Source: Rhyzopertha dominica (lineage: Eukaryota; Arthropoda; Insecta; Coleoptera; Bostrichidae). Taken from it: 64,000 nucleotides of DNA. The DNA is taken from the NCBI GenBank assembly GCA_025024175.1, contig QCXZ01000064.1, positions 20,580,286 through 20,644,285 of the forward strand, given 5' to 3'. The stretch's first letter is position 1, and the number at the start of each line of letters is the position of its first letter. The notes below the pieces were generated by a model. The model had not been told where the DNA came from and made no database searches. It saw only the letters and a list, made by a program, of their open reading frames with translations. The translations under genes and the position numbers were made by a program. Below are positions 1 to 11,521 of this stretch, in pieces.

Positions 1-1048
1 CGTAAGATAAATTCAGATAGTGATTGTAGTATATTTCAGGAGCATTTACTGAGTATATGGTGTTCTCTTAATCGACTGTGACTGAATATAGCCAAATCTG
101 TTACATCTGCCTTCCTCGAAAGCAATTGACACACGATTTTACCCATCTTTTTAGCAATGTGGATTTACTACGTATAACGTCATAAGGAATAACTTTTGAC
201 CAAATACTGTTCGATAAACATGTAATAAATATTGTTACTAAAGCATATCAACCTTTTGGGTTCTACACAACTGAGTCTTTGAAATCTATTTATATTGAAT
301 ATGGCGCAAATAATAAAATTGGTTTCCTCTTTTCCAAATCGACATCATTCTAATTATCATATCTAATCTGTCGATTGTGATGTTATTTTGCAAAGATTTA
401 TCCTTAATTCATTCTATACAAGAAGGGTAATCTTGGTTGGTAAGGTGTCTGACGCCATTTACAACAAAATTGATTGTCCCTCACTTCTTGCTGTGCTTTC
501 GCATACCTGCCACGTTTCTATTCACAATACTCTTTTGTATTTTTGTGTATTCTTGGAAAACTAATGTTTTTCGAAAATCACCAATACATTTAATGTCTAA
601 GTGGTTTAATAGGGTATCCTAAAGATGATAAATGATGGCACTTTTTCTAAAATACCTTCTGGTCTGATAGAGGTACTGGGACTATGAGTGAATGTTCACA
701 GACCTTATGTAGTTGAAACTAAAATTTTGTTTATAAATAAAGCTTTTAGTAAGAAGATCGTAAATTGTTACTATTATTTCTTGTAAATTTTTACTTTTTT
801 ATTCGTATCTAGTACAATTAGAAAAACAATTTAGGGCAGCTGTGTAAAATATGTCATATTTACAAAGTACCTTCCCTAATTCATTACACTTCGATGTATA
901 TGCAAGAATATCCGCAAATTTAGTGATATTCATTACTATTAGTAAGGCATATCATATATTATATGTTTATATATAATAATTAATGTTAATAAAAGAGTAA
1001 ATATGGTTGTTAAAAGAAAAACTATCTTCACTTTGATTTAATTTCATT
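1..1048. other. AT-rich stretch, nothing recognised
   Basis: I see no coding exon, RNA gene, terminal repeat or ordered repeat here. The longest open frame (437-622, plus) encodes a hydrophobic, phenylalanine-rich peptide. That is what AT-rich noise gives, so it is not called as a gene. Confidence 0.6.
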
Positions 1049-1160
1049 TTGTGATGTGCTGGAAAACCTCAAGGCAGCATATTAGGTCCTGTACTATTCA
1101 TTTCATTGTTTCCTACATTAAACAATTTAGGGGAAAATGTAGTGCTACTATTACGGTACT
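1049..1160 (+). pseudogene. Short relic of a LINE reverse transcriptase
   Basis: From 1061 the plus strand reads GKPQGSILGPVLFI followed by about 20 more residues ending near ENVVLLL. This matches the reverse transcriptase block GxPQGSxLGPxLF found in Jockey, I and CR1-type LINEs, which precedes the catalytic YADD. The expected ADD triad is not visible and the frame breaks after 1160. Later bases (to about 1300) may carry decayed continuation but I cannot align them with confidence. It is a small fragment, too short to assign to a clade. Confidence 0.6.
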
Positions 1161-1639
1161 ACTGAATAATACAGTTAAGATCAAAGAAAAAAAAAGGCAA
1201 GGATAAATGGTATTTGAGGCGGGAGGGAAAGATTGAACATTAAAATTCATTCATATCAAATTAACAAGGAAGAAACAATACGAAACCGTATGTATCTCCA
1301 TCTAAACAATAATCTAAGACCGAAACAGCACGTAATAATAGAAACAGCAAATGTCGACCTATAAAAGATACCTATTAGTGCTCGAAAAAAATTGTCGACA
1401 TCTGTCAATGAAAACATTGCAAAAGTTTATAGTGATTACAACGATCCATATTTTACGTATTAAATTGTGTGTGGGGAGGTATACCACAAAAATGTATAAA
1501 CAACTACTCAAAAAGCAAAACATGAAGATGTGTGAGAAGCAATCGTCTTACTAGTGAAATGAGAACTTGTATCAGACGATTAAGCGCTACAATATAAGAA
1601 TATTTTCATTTCTACAGTGCGTTTCATTTTTTCCGTATC

Positions 1640-1681
1640 GTACCCAACTGTATAATTTTAAATGGAACACCTTGCATATAC
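1640..1681. repeat. Isolated Tc1/mariner-like terminal sequence
   Basis: The bases ATGGAACACCTTGCATATA at 1662-1680 resemble the outward end of the common insect DNA-transposon terminus whose consensus runs like TGGGACACCCTGTATA. The orientation puts the parent element to the left. A clear partner repeat was not found, so this is a lone end or a chance match. Confidence 0.3.
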
Positions 1682-2074
1682 ATTTTTTTTAATTTCTTGT
1701 TGAAAATGAGGGACATTTTGTTCAGCATACATGTTAGCTGCATTTGAGCGCTTGGGCGTTATTTCACGTCAACTTTAAAAAAAGTGTTTGCAGCGTACTC
1801 GCAAAAATAACTGATATCGCGCAAAGTAAAATAGACAGCGATATGCGGTTTTCGAAATTCAATAGAACATTAAAAAGTCAAACAAATCGTGGACTACGCT
1901 TTGCTATCTTGACATGAAGTACATAAACAAAAGACAAATTATTATTTAACAATCGCAAGAAATACTTTTATTTTGCATATCCTTTCTTTTATCGCAGTAG
2001 CTATGTAACTTATTCGCCCAAATGAATTATTATTAGGTTTTTTATTGCCTCTTGGGTAGTAGGTTTATGTATAT

Positions 2075-2560
2075 GAATACAAAATTTTTAACAAAGCCGC
2101 CCAAGAAAAGTCTATCAGGGTTAGGTCAGGCGATTTTGGAGGGCATAACTCGGCCGACTCAACGATTAGAAAATTGATATTTAAAAAAAGTTTGCACATT
2201 CCTAGCGTATTGGCAATTGTTTACCACTCAATGTATTTTGTTTGCAGAAATATTTTCTGGTAATTCATATCTTAAGAATTCCAGATAAGGACCTATCACA
2301 CACTTACCGTCAGCCTACGCTGATGATCCGGATATCCACAATATGCGTATTTAGTATTGACATTAGCATAAATCGTAATTATGAAAGTTTCGGCGATTCA
2401 ATTGGCCGTTAATATGGAAATTAGCTTCATCAGTAAATAAAATAATGGCCGGGAGTCCGCATTCAACCTATTCAACATCCACTGACAAAAAAACTCATAT
2501 TGTGTTAAAATCACCTATATTTCATTTTTAGAAGAAGTAGTTGGCAGTTACAATGCAGCT
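2075..2560 (-). pseudogene. Decayed DDE transposase (Tc1/mariner-like)
   Basis: Minus-strand translation gives ordered blocks of a DDE_3-type transposase. Around 2505-2459 is YEFFCQWMLNRLNADSR, the lead-in to the first catalytic block. At 2450-2377 is AIILFTDEANFHINGQLNRR, with the first catalytic Asp in FTDEA. At 2145-2088 is PPKSPDLTLIDFSW, equal to the family block PPRSPDLTPLDFFLW around the third catalytic residue. The middle block with the second Asp is not readable, and stops and frame changes separate the pieces, so it cannot make an enzyme. Sequence to about 2880 (AT-rich, with TTTACCGTTTCC near 2820) looks like the element's 5' untranslated part. The exact termini are not defined. 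Confidence 0.8.
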
Positions 2561-3180
2561 GTGCAACGGGCATTTTGTCTCGGTTTCGGCACTGAACCAC
2601 CGACTAGAAAAGCAGAAGCCATTGTTTTATGCAATTAGAACAAGCTGGAAGTTTCTGCAAACGAAAGAAAACGATCGTGGGTGTCACTAAGAGCAAGTGT
2701 TTGACAAAAAGAGTTTGGTGAAAATTATTTTTTTTCGAAAATTTTCACTTTTCAAATATGCATCAAAACAATTTTATACGAAATTTGATGCGCTTTCATT
2801 TTTTACTTTTTTAGAGTTTACCGTTTCCAAAATATAACCAAAAATCTCAAAAATAGGACTTTCCTCCCTGCCTCCGTGTACTCACCTCACAAGGACGGGA
2901 ACTTTAGTATATAGGTATGTTTACCTAGTCACTACCTAGTCCTAATGACGTCCTGAAGCCAAAAAGTCTCGCATATTATTAGTAAAATTTTAAATTGAAT
3001 TCTAGAAAATCCATTTCAATCAATGCGATCGTTCTAGAACGATAAGGAAATTGCTTATCCGTTTTGTTAGCCTTAGTAACGAGTACAGCATCCTACTATC
3101 ATAGGAACGAACAGCAAAATAAACTTGATCGTGCAAAATTAGTAATAAACTAACTATATCTAAGGCTTAAATAAGAATTT
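2561..3180. other. 5' flank of the DDE relic, then plain AT-rich DNA
   Basis: To about 2880 the sequence has the composition and phrases of the leader of this DDE element type, ending near a CCGTGTA that may be a worn terminus. From 2880 to 3180 I recognise nothing. Confidence 0.35.
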
Positions 3181-3215
3181 AGATGGCAACGCCATCTGTC
3201 AGCATTATACTGACA
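3181..3215. promoter_or_regulatory. Inverted pair of AGATGGC motifs plus adjacent hairpin
   Basis: At 3181-3197 AGATGGC and GCCATCT face each other across AAC. The right copy extends to AGATGGCG on the minus strand, the core of insect CTCF-type sites. It is followed by TGTCAG and CTGACA separated by seven bases, able to form a small hairpin. Both are plainly in the sequence. A protein-binding role is inference. Confidence 0.35.
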
Positions 3216-4860
3216 TGATGACAAAGACACCTAGCTGCCTTAACGGGTACTACTTCCTTTAGGAAGTGACCTAAACTGCACTGATGAGCTGTAATGACAG
3301 CGAAATAGATATATCTGCAGATGGTTGAGGTGCAGACAGCACAGCATAGACATGCATTTTAATATATATAAGGTTACAAAGCGTGAAGTGTGTTAAAGGC
3401 AAGTCATAAAATAGAAAACGCTCCTGGCGTATAATGCATATAAGAAAATCTTACCATGTGCAAGTGATACGCATAGCAAAATTAATTATATGCTTAGCAG
3501 GCTCAATTTTAAAGCCACTTTGGGCGATAACCCATTAATTCTGCCTTTAAATGAACAAACACACTCTTCCCACAAAGAATAACCAGATAGAGTTCAGAGG
3601 TTAACAGGTATCTCCAAAGTCGGCGCGAGTGGTTCGTGTCCCAAAAAGTATATCCCAATCAAGCTAAATTATGACTTCTAATTTCTGGTATTGTCCGTGA
3701 TCATTCTCGGTAATCGGCGTCCCACACCTGAGGTGGCCCTCTTACCTGGCTTTCAACCAGCATAAATAAGACATCAATAGAGAACATGACGTCGTTTTAA
3801 CAAACGGCCTTTGTTCTTGGAACCTGCGAGACGAGGTCGAACGGTGGTCGCGCCGTTTGACTAGTGTGTGTGGCCGAAAGCGCGAAAGATCGTGGAATTC
3901 GTGTCGTAAATGGCGATGCTTGTGTAAAACAAGGATCTTTTGCCTAGCAGGTATACGTAAATATCCTGGCCTTGTTTTCCAGTATACATCAAACAAATGG
4001 AATCAAATACTTAAAATAAGCGACTTTTGCTTATTGTTTAAGAGCTGATAAAGAATTTAGCAACCCTAAGTTAGGAAATAATCGAAACAAAAATGAAGGA
4101 CGTGAGTGAGGAAGAACTGAATGGGAAGCATTTGATGACTATAGACGAGTAACCGGAGATGAACGTTAACTCGCCTTTTTGTAACTTCTACCATGCTACA
4201 GTAAGCACTATACACTGTACCAAAGGTTGCAGATCAAGTTATAGTCACGAAATTGATGATTTTATAAAGATTTTAAAAAAATTTGCTCTTCTATTTTTCT
4301 TTTAAAGGTAAGAAATAACAATAATTATTGATAGAGTAGGCTTGTGGTAACTCTACCGACTAAACCCTTGCACTGCAAAGGCTTTGTGTAGTGCAGCTAA
4401 CGTTACTGCCACTTAGTTTCTGAATTTTACCACAGTATAATAAATGAATCAGTAAAATCACTCCTCTCTTTTCTTGGGGTTAAATTTACACAACCACTGA
4501 TCAGTTATGCAGTATGCAAGCATACTATTGGTTGTTCTCCGTGTGGGGACTTGATCGTTACCCTGACAATGCACGCACACGTGTTTAGCATAGCGTAAAC
4601 AAAAGCGTATGCATGCCTAGTGCTCGGAAAGCGGGAACGTCACGTTAACGAAGATTGAGGTTAAATCAATTTTGATAGGATTTTTTAATTACTTTATGAT
4701 TGTTGCAATAGTTTTGAATAAAAAATTGCACCAATTGATACATATGGTTTAGTACAGCGGAATATAAACGTCCTTGGGTAGAAAGGAACAATAAAAGGTA
4801 TTCATTTTGATAATTCAAATACTATTGTATTCTGAATGTAGGTAGGTCCTTCGCAATACA
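3216..4860. other. No gene seen; GC-richer island at about 3740-3960
   Basis: Mostly AT-rich filler. The island at about 3740-3960 has CpG-containing words such as GGTCGCGCCG and ends at a possible 5' splice site, CAG then GTATAC at about 3949-3958. It has no long frame. It could be an untranslated first exon or regulatory DNA, and neither can be shown from the sequence alone. Confidence 0.3.
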
Positions 4861-5545
4861 AATATGTGCTGGCATTATTATCGACGTAAGTGCCAATCAC
4901 AGAACAGTACAGATGAAGACAGATCAAAAACACAACACCAACACAAACTACAAACGCGTAAAACTGCTTCCATAACCTTTCATAACCGCCAACGCCAGCA
5001 ACGAACGGTCAGGACTGCCAAATGGCCAATTTTATTGGCGCATAGGTCCATAATATTGGGAATTCAAATTAAGATTGAAGCGCCAGGTGGCTGTCGACGG
5101 AACTTGTTTCTGCCACATTATTTTATAACCTCGCTGATGTTAATTTGTCGTTTTCTGAGTTTTTTATGTAGCTTATGTTATTGTTTTTGTATTTATGTGT
5201 TATTATTCTATTTTAATATTTATATATTGTTGTGGTTCGGGAAATAAAATTTTTGAGTAGTTCAAAATTGCCGTTGTTGGGTAAGTATTTGATAAGTAAA
5301 TACTAAATTTCTGTGATTGGGTTTATTTACCTCGGATTTTTATTTCTTTCCATGCTATAAGCGCTATCTATTGTTTTTGTTACTTGGGCCATATTGGATA
5401 TTTGATTAGTTGAATAATCCTTATAAAGAGCTTTTCAGTAATGTATAGTGCGCCTAATAATTCTTTATTTATACTAAATATAATAACAAACAGTAAATTT
5501 AATTATCTATGCAGTTCAAATAAATAAAATTTCGGGGTGACACAA
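4861..5545. other. Non-coding, with a possible polyadenylated end near 5250
   Basis: An open frame at 4864-5247 switches from a Gln/Arg/Lys-rich half to a hydrophobic Leu/Phe/Cys-rich half, and I do not believe it as a protein. AATAAA at about 5244 is followed by a T/A-rich stretch, as at the 3' end of a transcript or retroposon. Nothing more can be supported. Confidence 0.3.
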
Positions 5546-5908
5546 ATGATAAGCTGCCATGATTGTATGTCCAGGNAAATAACTAAAATTGTATTTGAGC
5601 TCAAAAAATGTGATGTATATGTGCATATGGAACAGTCGTGTAGAGCTGTTAAAAATAAGAGTAAAGAATGCATTACGCAGCAAGGCTTTGCTTACGAAAA
5701 CAAATTAGATTCCTGCACTACGAAAGAAAACGTTCTGCAAGATTTAGAAATTAAAAGAGCTCATTATCACAATAAACATTTGGCAAATACCCAAAAAAGA
5801 ATTTTACCTTCAAACCCAGCCCAGAGATCATTACAACTAAATTTCACAACTCCTAAAAGAATTCAGTATAGTTTTGATGCTCTTCGAAAATTATCATCAG
5901 ATATCTGA
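5546..5908 (+). CDS. Unrecognised 120-codon ORF, possibly part of an old element
   Basis: From the first in-frame ATG at 5546 about 120 codons stay open, with one ambiguous base at 5576. The product begins MISCHDCMSR, has several cysteines in its first half, a Lys/Asn-rich middle and an end rich in polar residues (LNFTTPKRIQYSFDALRKL). I do not recognise a family. The frame stops inside a 14-bp perfect palindrome (5896-5909). Readable protein-like sequence seems to resume in another frame at about 5975-6060, which suggests a decaying gene rather than a short intact one. No TATA box or splice sites stand out. Confidence 0.3.
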   Translation: MISCHDCMSRXITKIVFELKKCDVYVHMEQSCRAVKNKSKECITQQGFAYENKLDSCTTKENVLQDLEIKRAHYHNKHLANTQKRILPSNPAQRSLQLNFTTPKRIQYSFDALRKLSSDI

Positions 5909-6479
5909 TATTCTGATATCTGATAAAAAAAAACCTGAACTAGAGCAAAATCGAGTTACCAGTTTGTTATCAACAAGCGCGGCGGAGCATTGAATGAAGT
6001 ACAAAAAGTGCATGATGATGGCAGTGCTAACCAGAAAATATTTTATACACTATCGAAAATTTAACGTTAAAATTTAATATTCTTTCATATTTCAACAGAT
6101 TCGCCTAAATTTTTATGTTATTTCAACTAAAAGGCTCCATGTTACATTATAAATTTACGATTATGTAATGTTTTAATACATTTTTAATTTAATACAAACG
6201 ACACCTTTAACTGTTAATTTTAAGTAGTGTTACGTGCTACTCTCGTTATTTTTATATATGAATCCTTGTATAAGCAGTTTTAATTACTACTGGTATGAGT
6301 GCGACAATGTTGGTGTGCTACTGCATATATGGACGTACCTTTGCGTTCTTCAAACGCTTGTGAACATGAGAGAACCTTAAATACTTAACCCAGAAAAGTT
6401 CTTGCAACACCTGAAAATACGTTCACCGTCTTTCTAGAACGTATCAGCTGCATTAATCTTCTTAATTGTGCAACGCCAA
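5909..6479. other. AT-rich DNA, nothing recognised
   Basis: Apart from possible decayed continuation of the preceding reading frame (to about 6060), I see no gene, repeat or site. Confidence 0.5.
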
Positions 6480-7090
6480 GAAGAAGTGCCTTCGGAATCG
6501 ACCACAATTCACCAGTAAATCACTAGCGTGCTAGATTCTTTTATATCTTTTGCGTTGTCTCGAACTCTCGAGGATAAGCAATGAACTTTTAATTGAAGCA
6601 CCGGATCAGGGTAAATAAGTTAATGTCTCTTCTGCAAAATCCTAGCATTTCCCCGACAGAGGGCGAGCCGCCGACATAATTAATACAATTACTGGATCTC
6701 CGATAAAAAGAAAGCTTCTCCCGCCGCCCGGCCATCTGCAAAGTTTCAACTTAATGTTTTAAATTGCCATTTTCACAAAAGAAGTAATCAGTGGCAATAG
6801 GAGCCATTTTGATTTACTAATTGCTCATTGTCCCGGCACAATTTTCTTCGGCGCGCCGTCTCCTTTGTTACACATTTTTGCTGTAAGCCACTTTAACTTT
6901 TCTTCCATTGTTCGTCGATAAATCTAAGGGGGTGCGGGAAAATTATTATTGTGAGCGGGAAAGCCGCTTTCTTTGGCTCCCGGAGTTTCTGTCTGAATGA
7001 ACTCGTCGCATGGAAAAAACGTACCCTGAGAGTTTCCCCGAACTAACGAAAAGTTGGCTCGCCGCCTTCATCCCTCACGGATGCAGTGTA
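6480..7090. promoter_or_regulatory. GC-elevated non-coding island, candidate enhancer
   Basis: This block is clearly less AT-biased than its surroundings, with CCCGCCGCCCGGCC near 6720 and GGCGCGCCG near 6850. It has no convincing frame and no repeat structure. It mixes homeodomain-type words (TAATTAATACAATTA near 6675) with GCGGGAAA-type words near 6935-6960. Such composition is typical of conserved regulatory DNA in insects, but conservation has not been tested. Confidence 0.3.
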
Positions 7091-7439
7091 TCCAGAAAGA
7101 TCTGTTGAAGGAAATGGGTCATCTCAATTCCCAAGCATATGCTTTGCCTATCTGGTTACAGTCACAGATTGTCTTAGAAGAAACATGGTATAAATTATTG
7201 TTAATATTGCACACAAGATGCTGGAGAAATAACACCTGCTAACCTAGACTGTCTACGATACTAGTTGTGCTATCTTATACTATGGACTTGAAAGGAGACA
7301 GATTGGTAGCGACAGTTTTCTTCAAGTTTGTAAATATACTTGCGCATTTTACGCGTGTTCCTCTACTGACGGTGCGTTATTGGTTAAATGAACTATATGT
7401 TCTGAAATTTTATTAGGTTATTTTCTTAGGCCTTGTGAT

Positions 7440-7795
7440 TATGGTGTTGTCCCCAAGATTCTATAGAAGGGACCAATTTTTACGGCTGGAATGTTTAAAA
7501 TCAGTTTAGCTCCTCTGTTATGTTTCTGTTTGCTGGTTAAATAATATAGTTGTATAGTGTATCGCTTTCTTCTGTCCATTCCTAGCCTTACAGAGACAAC
7601 TGCTTTAACAAACCAGCAATTGTTCGCAAGTGGTGATGGGATCCACCTAACATACTTGTCAAGAAACATTTCCCGATTTGGCAGAATAGAAAAATTTTCT
7701 TCTTTGGTATCAAATATTAGGGGGGTTAATGAGGAATTTGTCCAGTCTGAAAAAAATTTGATGCATAGCCGCGTAGTGGGCTATGACTATTAACT
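7440..7795 (+). pseudogene. Possible SGNH-esterase-like remnant (weak)
   Basis: One frame near 7447-7510 reads LSPRFYRRDQFLRLECLKS. Another at 7600-7680 reads NQQLFASGDGIHLTYLSRN. These resemble, in order, the strand block (PRFxR) and the DxxHLxxxG block of SGNH hydrolase-like domains, which also occur in ORF1 of some CR1/L2-type LINEs. The two blocks lie in different frames with stops between, so any gene is dead. The similarity is short and could be chance. Confidence 0.25.
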
Positions 7796-10640
7796 TCTGC
7801 AGCATACACTACAGGTAGCGTAGGTAAAGGATCGTTTTGCGACTGGGTATTTTGTGGCTTGTATTAATGTTACCAGTGTAGCTGAAATCAACTGTATATG
7901 TCAAATCTAGTATAAGTTACTAAACAATATACATGGTGGCAGGTTGTACCGATGATGGTATAGCCATAGATATGTATCTGTTGTATAACTGCTATGTCAA
8001 TGTTTTGTTTAGCAGATTCCTGGAGAATCTTTTTCCTCTGATGCCTCTATATTTCGCTATCATATCTAGGCAGCAACATCCAGAATATATCGTCCACGAG
8101 CACTGAGGAATAAATAGAACAAATAACGATGGGCGATAAAACGATGTGGTTCAGATTACAATTTGATAAAGTTGCTAACTGTTCTTTCACCCAGTCGATA
8201 TCAGTGTGACTTAATATTTAACTGATATTCGAGAGTATGTATAACACGTACTTGCAGTTACAAAAGGCAAGAAAACTTGATAAGACTAAATAATCGTTAC
8301 TACTTGTAGCTAACAGAAATTTTCCCAACAACAATTTGATTTTAAAAACAACAATGACTGATTAATATAAGTGGCACAGAGAATTGTATATACGGCATAA
8401 GAAAAATGAATTCTGGTAAAACATGCATCTGTGATTGGATCACAAAAAGTTTGTCCTTTTGCTAAATAAAAAATGTGGTTTTCTCGTAAAGGTCTGATGT
8501 TGTCTTGGAATTTACATTACTGTAAAACAAAACAACAGAATACAATTAACAACATTCCATACCCAACCGCGACAATACCCTTAACACTCTCGATAAGTGT
8601 CTATCATACAAACAACAAACATAGTTAAAGTGAGGGAAAACAAGGGGGTCACAGAGCTGCATCTTCGTAGTTAAATTCAATTTAAAAAAATTGAGCTACA
8701 TAGAATCCTATGTGAGCATGAAGATATGTTGGGTATATTTCAGTTTAGTGTCAAATATAAATACCAGTTTCATTAGTGGCCACTAAGCTGTGTACAAGAA
8801 ATGTCAATGGTCCAAGAATGAAATCTTGAGATACACTACTGGCAAGAACACCAGCATTAGAGTCTCCCTCCCAACCTAACCATCTGTTTACGTTGGTAAA
8901 GATAATTACAGAATAAATTTACAGCACTTTCCAAAGTAAAATAAAATTTGCAAAAGTAGGTTAATTGGAGAAATTAAAAGGTATAAGTAAATCAAGCTGT
9001 TGCAATAATATCATCTTTAAATCGCAACTAAATTTCCTACGAAACCCATAGTGTAATAATAGCAACAGCTTATTAGTGTTGATATGGGTTATGAGTTGAC
9101 TATCCAAAAATATTCAGTGATTTCTATCGTTATTGGGAGAATGCTTATAAGTCTTACGTCTTTTTATTTTCTTCAGAGATTTTGTTTTAGGTAATGGGAT
9201 GATTAAGGTTAAGATTCATGCGCTTCAAAAAATACAATATGCACTTTGAAGTGTCATAGAAAATTTATCGTTCGTTGTACCAGGTTAAAATTCCTGGAAA
9301 TAAAAATCCTAAAGGTCTACTTTTCAAAATTTATGCTATTACTGATGAAAATGATGGCGTTCAGCATCAATACACTTCAGAGTACGAGTTATTGCTATTG
9401 ATTTTGTACATGGTACCAAAGTATCCAATTCAGACTTAATGGGAGTGTTGTTAGGCACAATAATTATGTGTATTGGACTGAACATAGTCATCGCAGTAGA
9501 ATTTACATTTGCTTGCTATAAATGTATAGTGTGGTTGTTTCCGCTGTAAAGGTAATTTAACTGTAGAAAAATAGCTAACGATCGCACCTTTCTGTACCTT
9601 AGGTAATCCCATTTTCATAAAAAGTACAATTATTTGTCAAATTAGAGTTTAGGCTTTCGACTTCCAGATATTTAACTTTGTAGAACTGAGAATAAATTTT
9701 ATATGGAACTTCAAAGTGTGTATAGATATTTTTGAAGAAACCGTATGTTATAAATGGAAGTAGGACTGGCAAACTGCAATTTGCTTCACTAACATCAGAT
9801 TCTTTCACCAGTTTAACTTACAGCTGCATATTAGTTAATTTATTTCTTAGGTAACGTGAAAACAACATTTTTTATTTAGTCGGTAGAGAGAATGCTCATT
9901 AATGGCAGATGTATTAGACCTAATGTCTATACCCAAAAACTTCAGATTTTTTAAGCTTTCTTCCTGCAGTTACCAGAGACACAGAACTCCAATGCCTTCT
10001 TCACTTTCACTTCGACAGAGTTTATAAGATTTCTTATAGATGTGTAATACGCCCAATGCTGAGAAGGTTTATAGCTTTACGTAACTTTGTCCCGTAACTT
10101 CATTATGAAACGAACATTATTCCAGAGCCACTGAGTTGTTTTGTTATTGCTTGCTATTTATTCCAAATAAACTGAACTGAACTAAGCTGCTTTTGACATC
10201 CCTGGTCAACAATTTTTCATCGGTAGCAATTAGATCATAACGAAATACTAATGGAAGGCATGATAACTAGCTAATACAGATGTAATAAAATGATATTTTA
10301 TATAACCCAGAAATGGAGCTCATCGGTAAATAGAAAAGGTATAGAGGGTTAGATCGAGAATATTGCTACAGTCAATATCGTGTAGGAAATAGACTCTCAC
10401 GAGTTAAAAGGTACCGCCAAGGAAAAGGATTCAGCTATAAACTACGAGCCCCTGAGGATCGAAACTGAATTTTAGCGTCCCAATTTGATTAAATTAATAA
10501 TTCCAAAATTTTGCGGACATAGGACTGACGCCTAACATTCGCTGTGATATAGGTATATGTACAATCTAACAAAAAAATGTGTGTGAGACTTTTTCTAAGA
10601 ATATAATTGTGTATCTCATAAAAATTTAAGCTGATACATA
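7796..10640. other. AT-rich DNA, nothing recognised
   Basis: About 2.8 kb of AT-rich sequence with scattered stops in all frames. I find no element termini, tandem repeats, RNA gene or island that I can support. Confidence 0.55.
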
Positions 10641-11030
10641 ACGGTTAACACATGCAATACAAAAAATCCATTACTCTTTGCGAAAATAAAACCTCTTCGA
10701 AGCGTATGTATACAAATTGGTCTGGCATAACTTTGCCCCGTTTCCCTCTTACAGTATTCGTGGTATAAACGACTAAGACTCATTCCTTTGCCGGCACAAC
10801 TAATCGCACCTTCTCCCAAGTGACCCACTGGAAGGCGATCTTTAAGAACGTCTAATAAGTCCACCCAGACCTTCTGTTGGAAATGCCAAGTCCGAGCAGC
10901 CGTTAAAGGTCCATCGTATATCAAGCGGGATCATTGATTCAGCGTCCTCGGGCGAAGTGATATGCGCCCAGCTGACGGACCCTTATGTTTTTTGCTATTC
11001 CCAACTTTGTACTTAAACGAGTTTGTTTAC
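10640..11030. promoter_or_regulatory. GC-elevated island with an unrecognised minus frame
   Basis: Composition rises here. On the minus strand 10616-10924 stays open for 102 codons and contains the readable stretch VWVDLLDVLKDRLPVGHLGE. I do not recognise a protein family, and the carboxyl end is hydrophobic and low in information. The frame has no clear splice sites. It may be regulatory DNA that happens to be open, or an old exon. Confidence 0.25.
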
Positions 11031-11397
11031 ACTGTGATGAATGGGGCGGGGGACGAACCTAAATAAATACTGGGCAGCAGATTTTCCTGTTGCTTCTGGC
11101 GCTTTATACTGAATACTTTTAGGACTAGATCGAAAACACGGCCTACTTTTAAAAGACTGAAATATCGATCCACATACTGTTTTGTGTACATATACGTCAG
11201 TTCTTCAAATGGGTAGCCGTGATTCAGATATATTAGTTCCGGTCGTAAAGAACAAACAGTATTTATATTCAATAGTAATAATCAGGTCATATCTTTTTAA
11301 TCGGTTAATGGGCCTGACAATTATGGAAATTAACCGCCACACTAGTTTTTTATATATTTTTTATTAAAAAATTACATATAGACACAAAATATCCATG

Positions 11398-11467
11398 CCC
11401 TCGGCGAGACTCGAACCCGCAACCCCAGGGTCCTGAGGCATACGCTATCCACTAGACCACCCAGATT
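11398..11467 (-). repeat. tRNA-derived SINE head with pol III A and B boxes
   Basis: On the minus strand the A box TGGTCTAGTGG lies at 11459-11449 and the B box GGTTCGAGTCT at 11417-11407. Both are near-perfect internal promoter boxes in the order and spacing of a tRNA. The ends do not pair into an acceptor stem, and the anticodon arm is not regular, so this is not a working tRNA gene. The sequence runs on downstream (minus sense) into an A/T-rich tail from about 11390 to 11340. That is the layout of a tRNA-derived SINE. It lies 55 bp from the hAT element at 11522. Confidence 0.7.
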
Positions 11468-11521
11468 AGCAATCAGGTTATACAGCGATAACTTGTTGCA
11501 TAATTACAAAAGTGTCAGTTT

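Noticed and set aside
7054..7242. Open frame at the edge of a GC-rich island
   Set aside because: It is 62 codons without ATG at its 5' limit, recognisable motif or splice context.
11398..11467. A functional tRNA gene on the minus strand
   Set aside because: The promoter boxes are good, but the 5' and 3' ends do not form an acceptor stem and the anticodon arm is irregular. A SINE head fits better.
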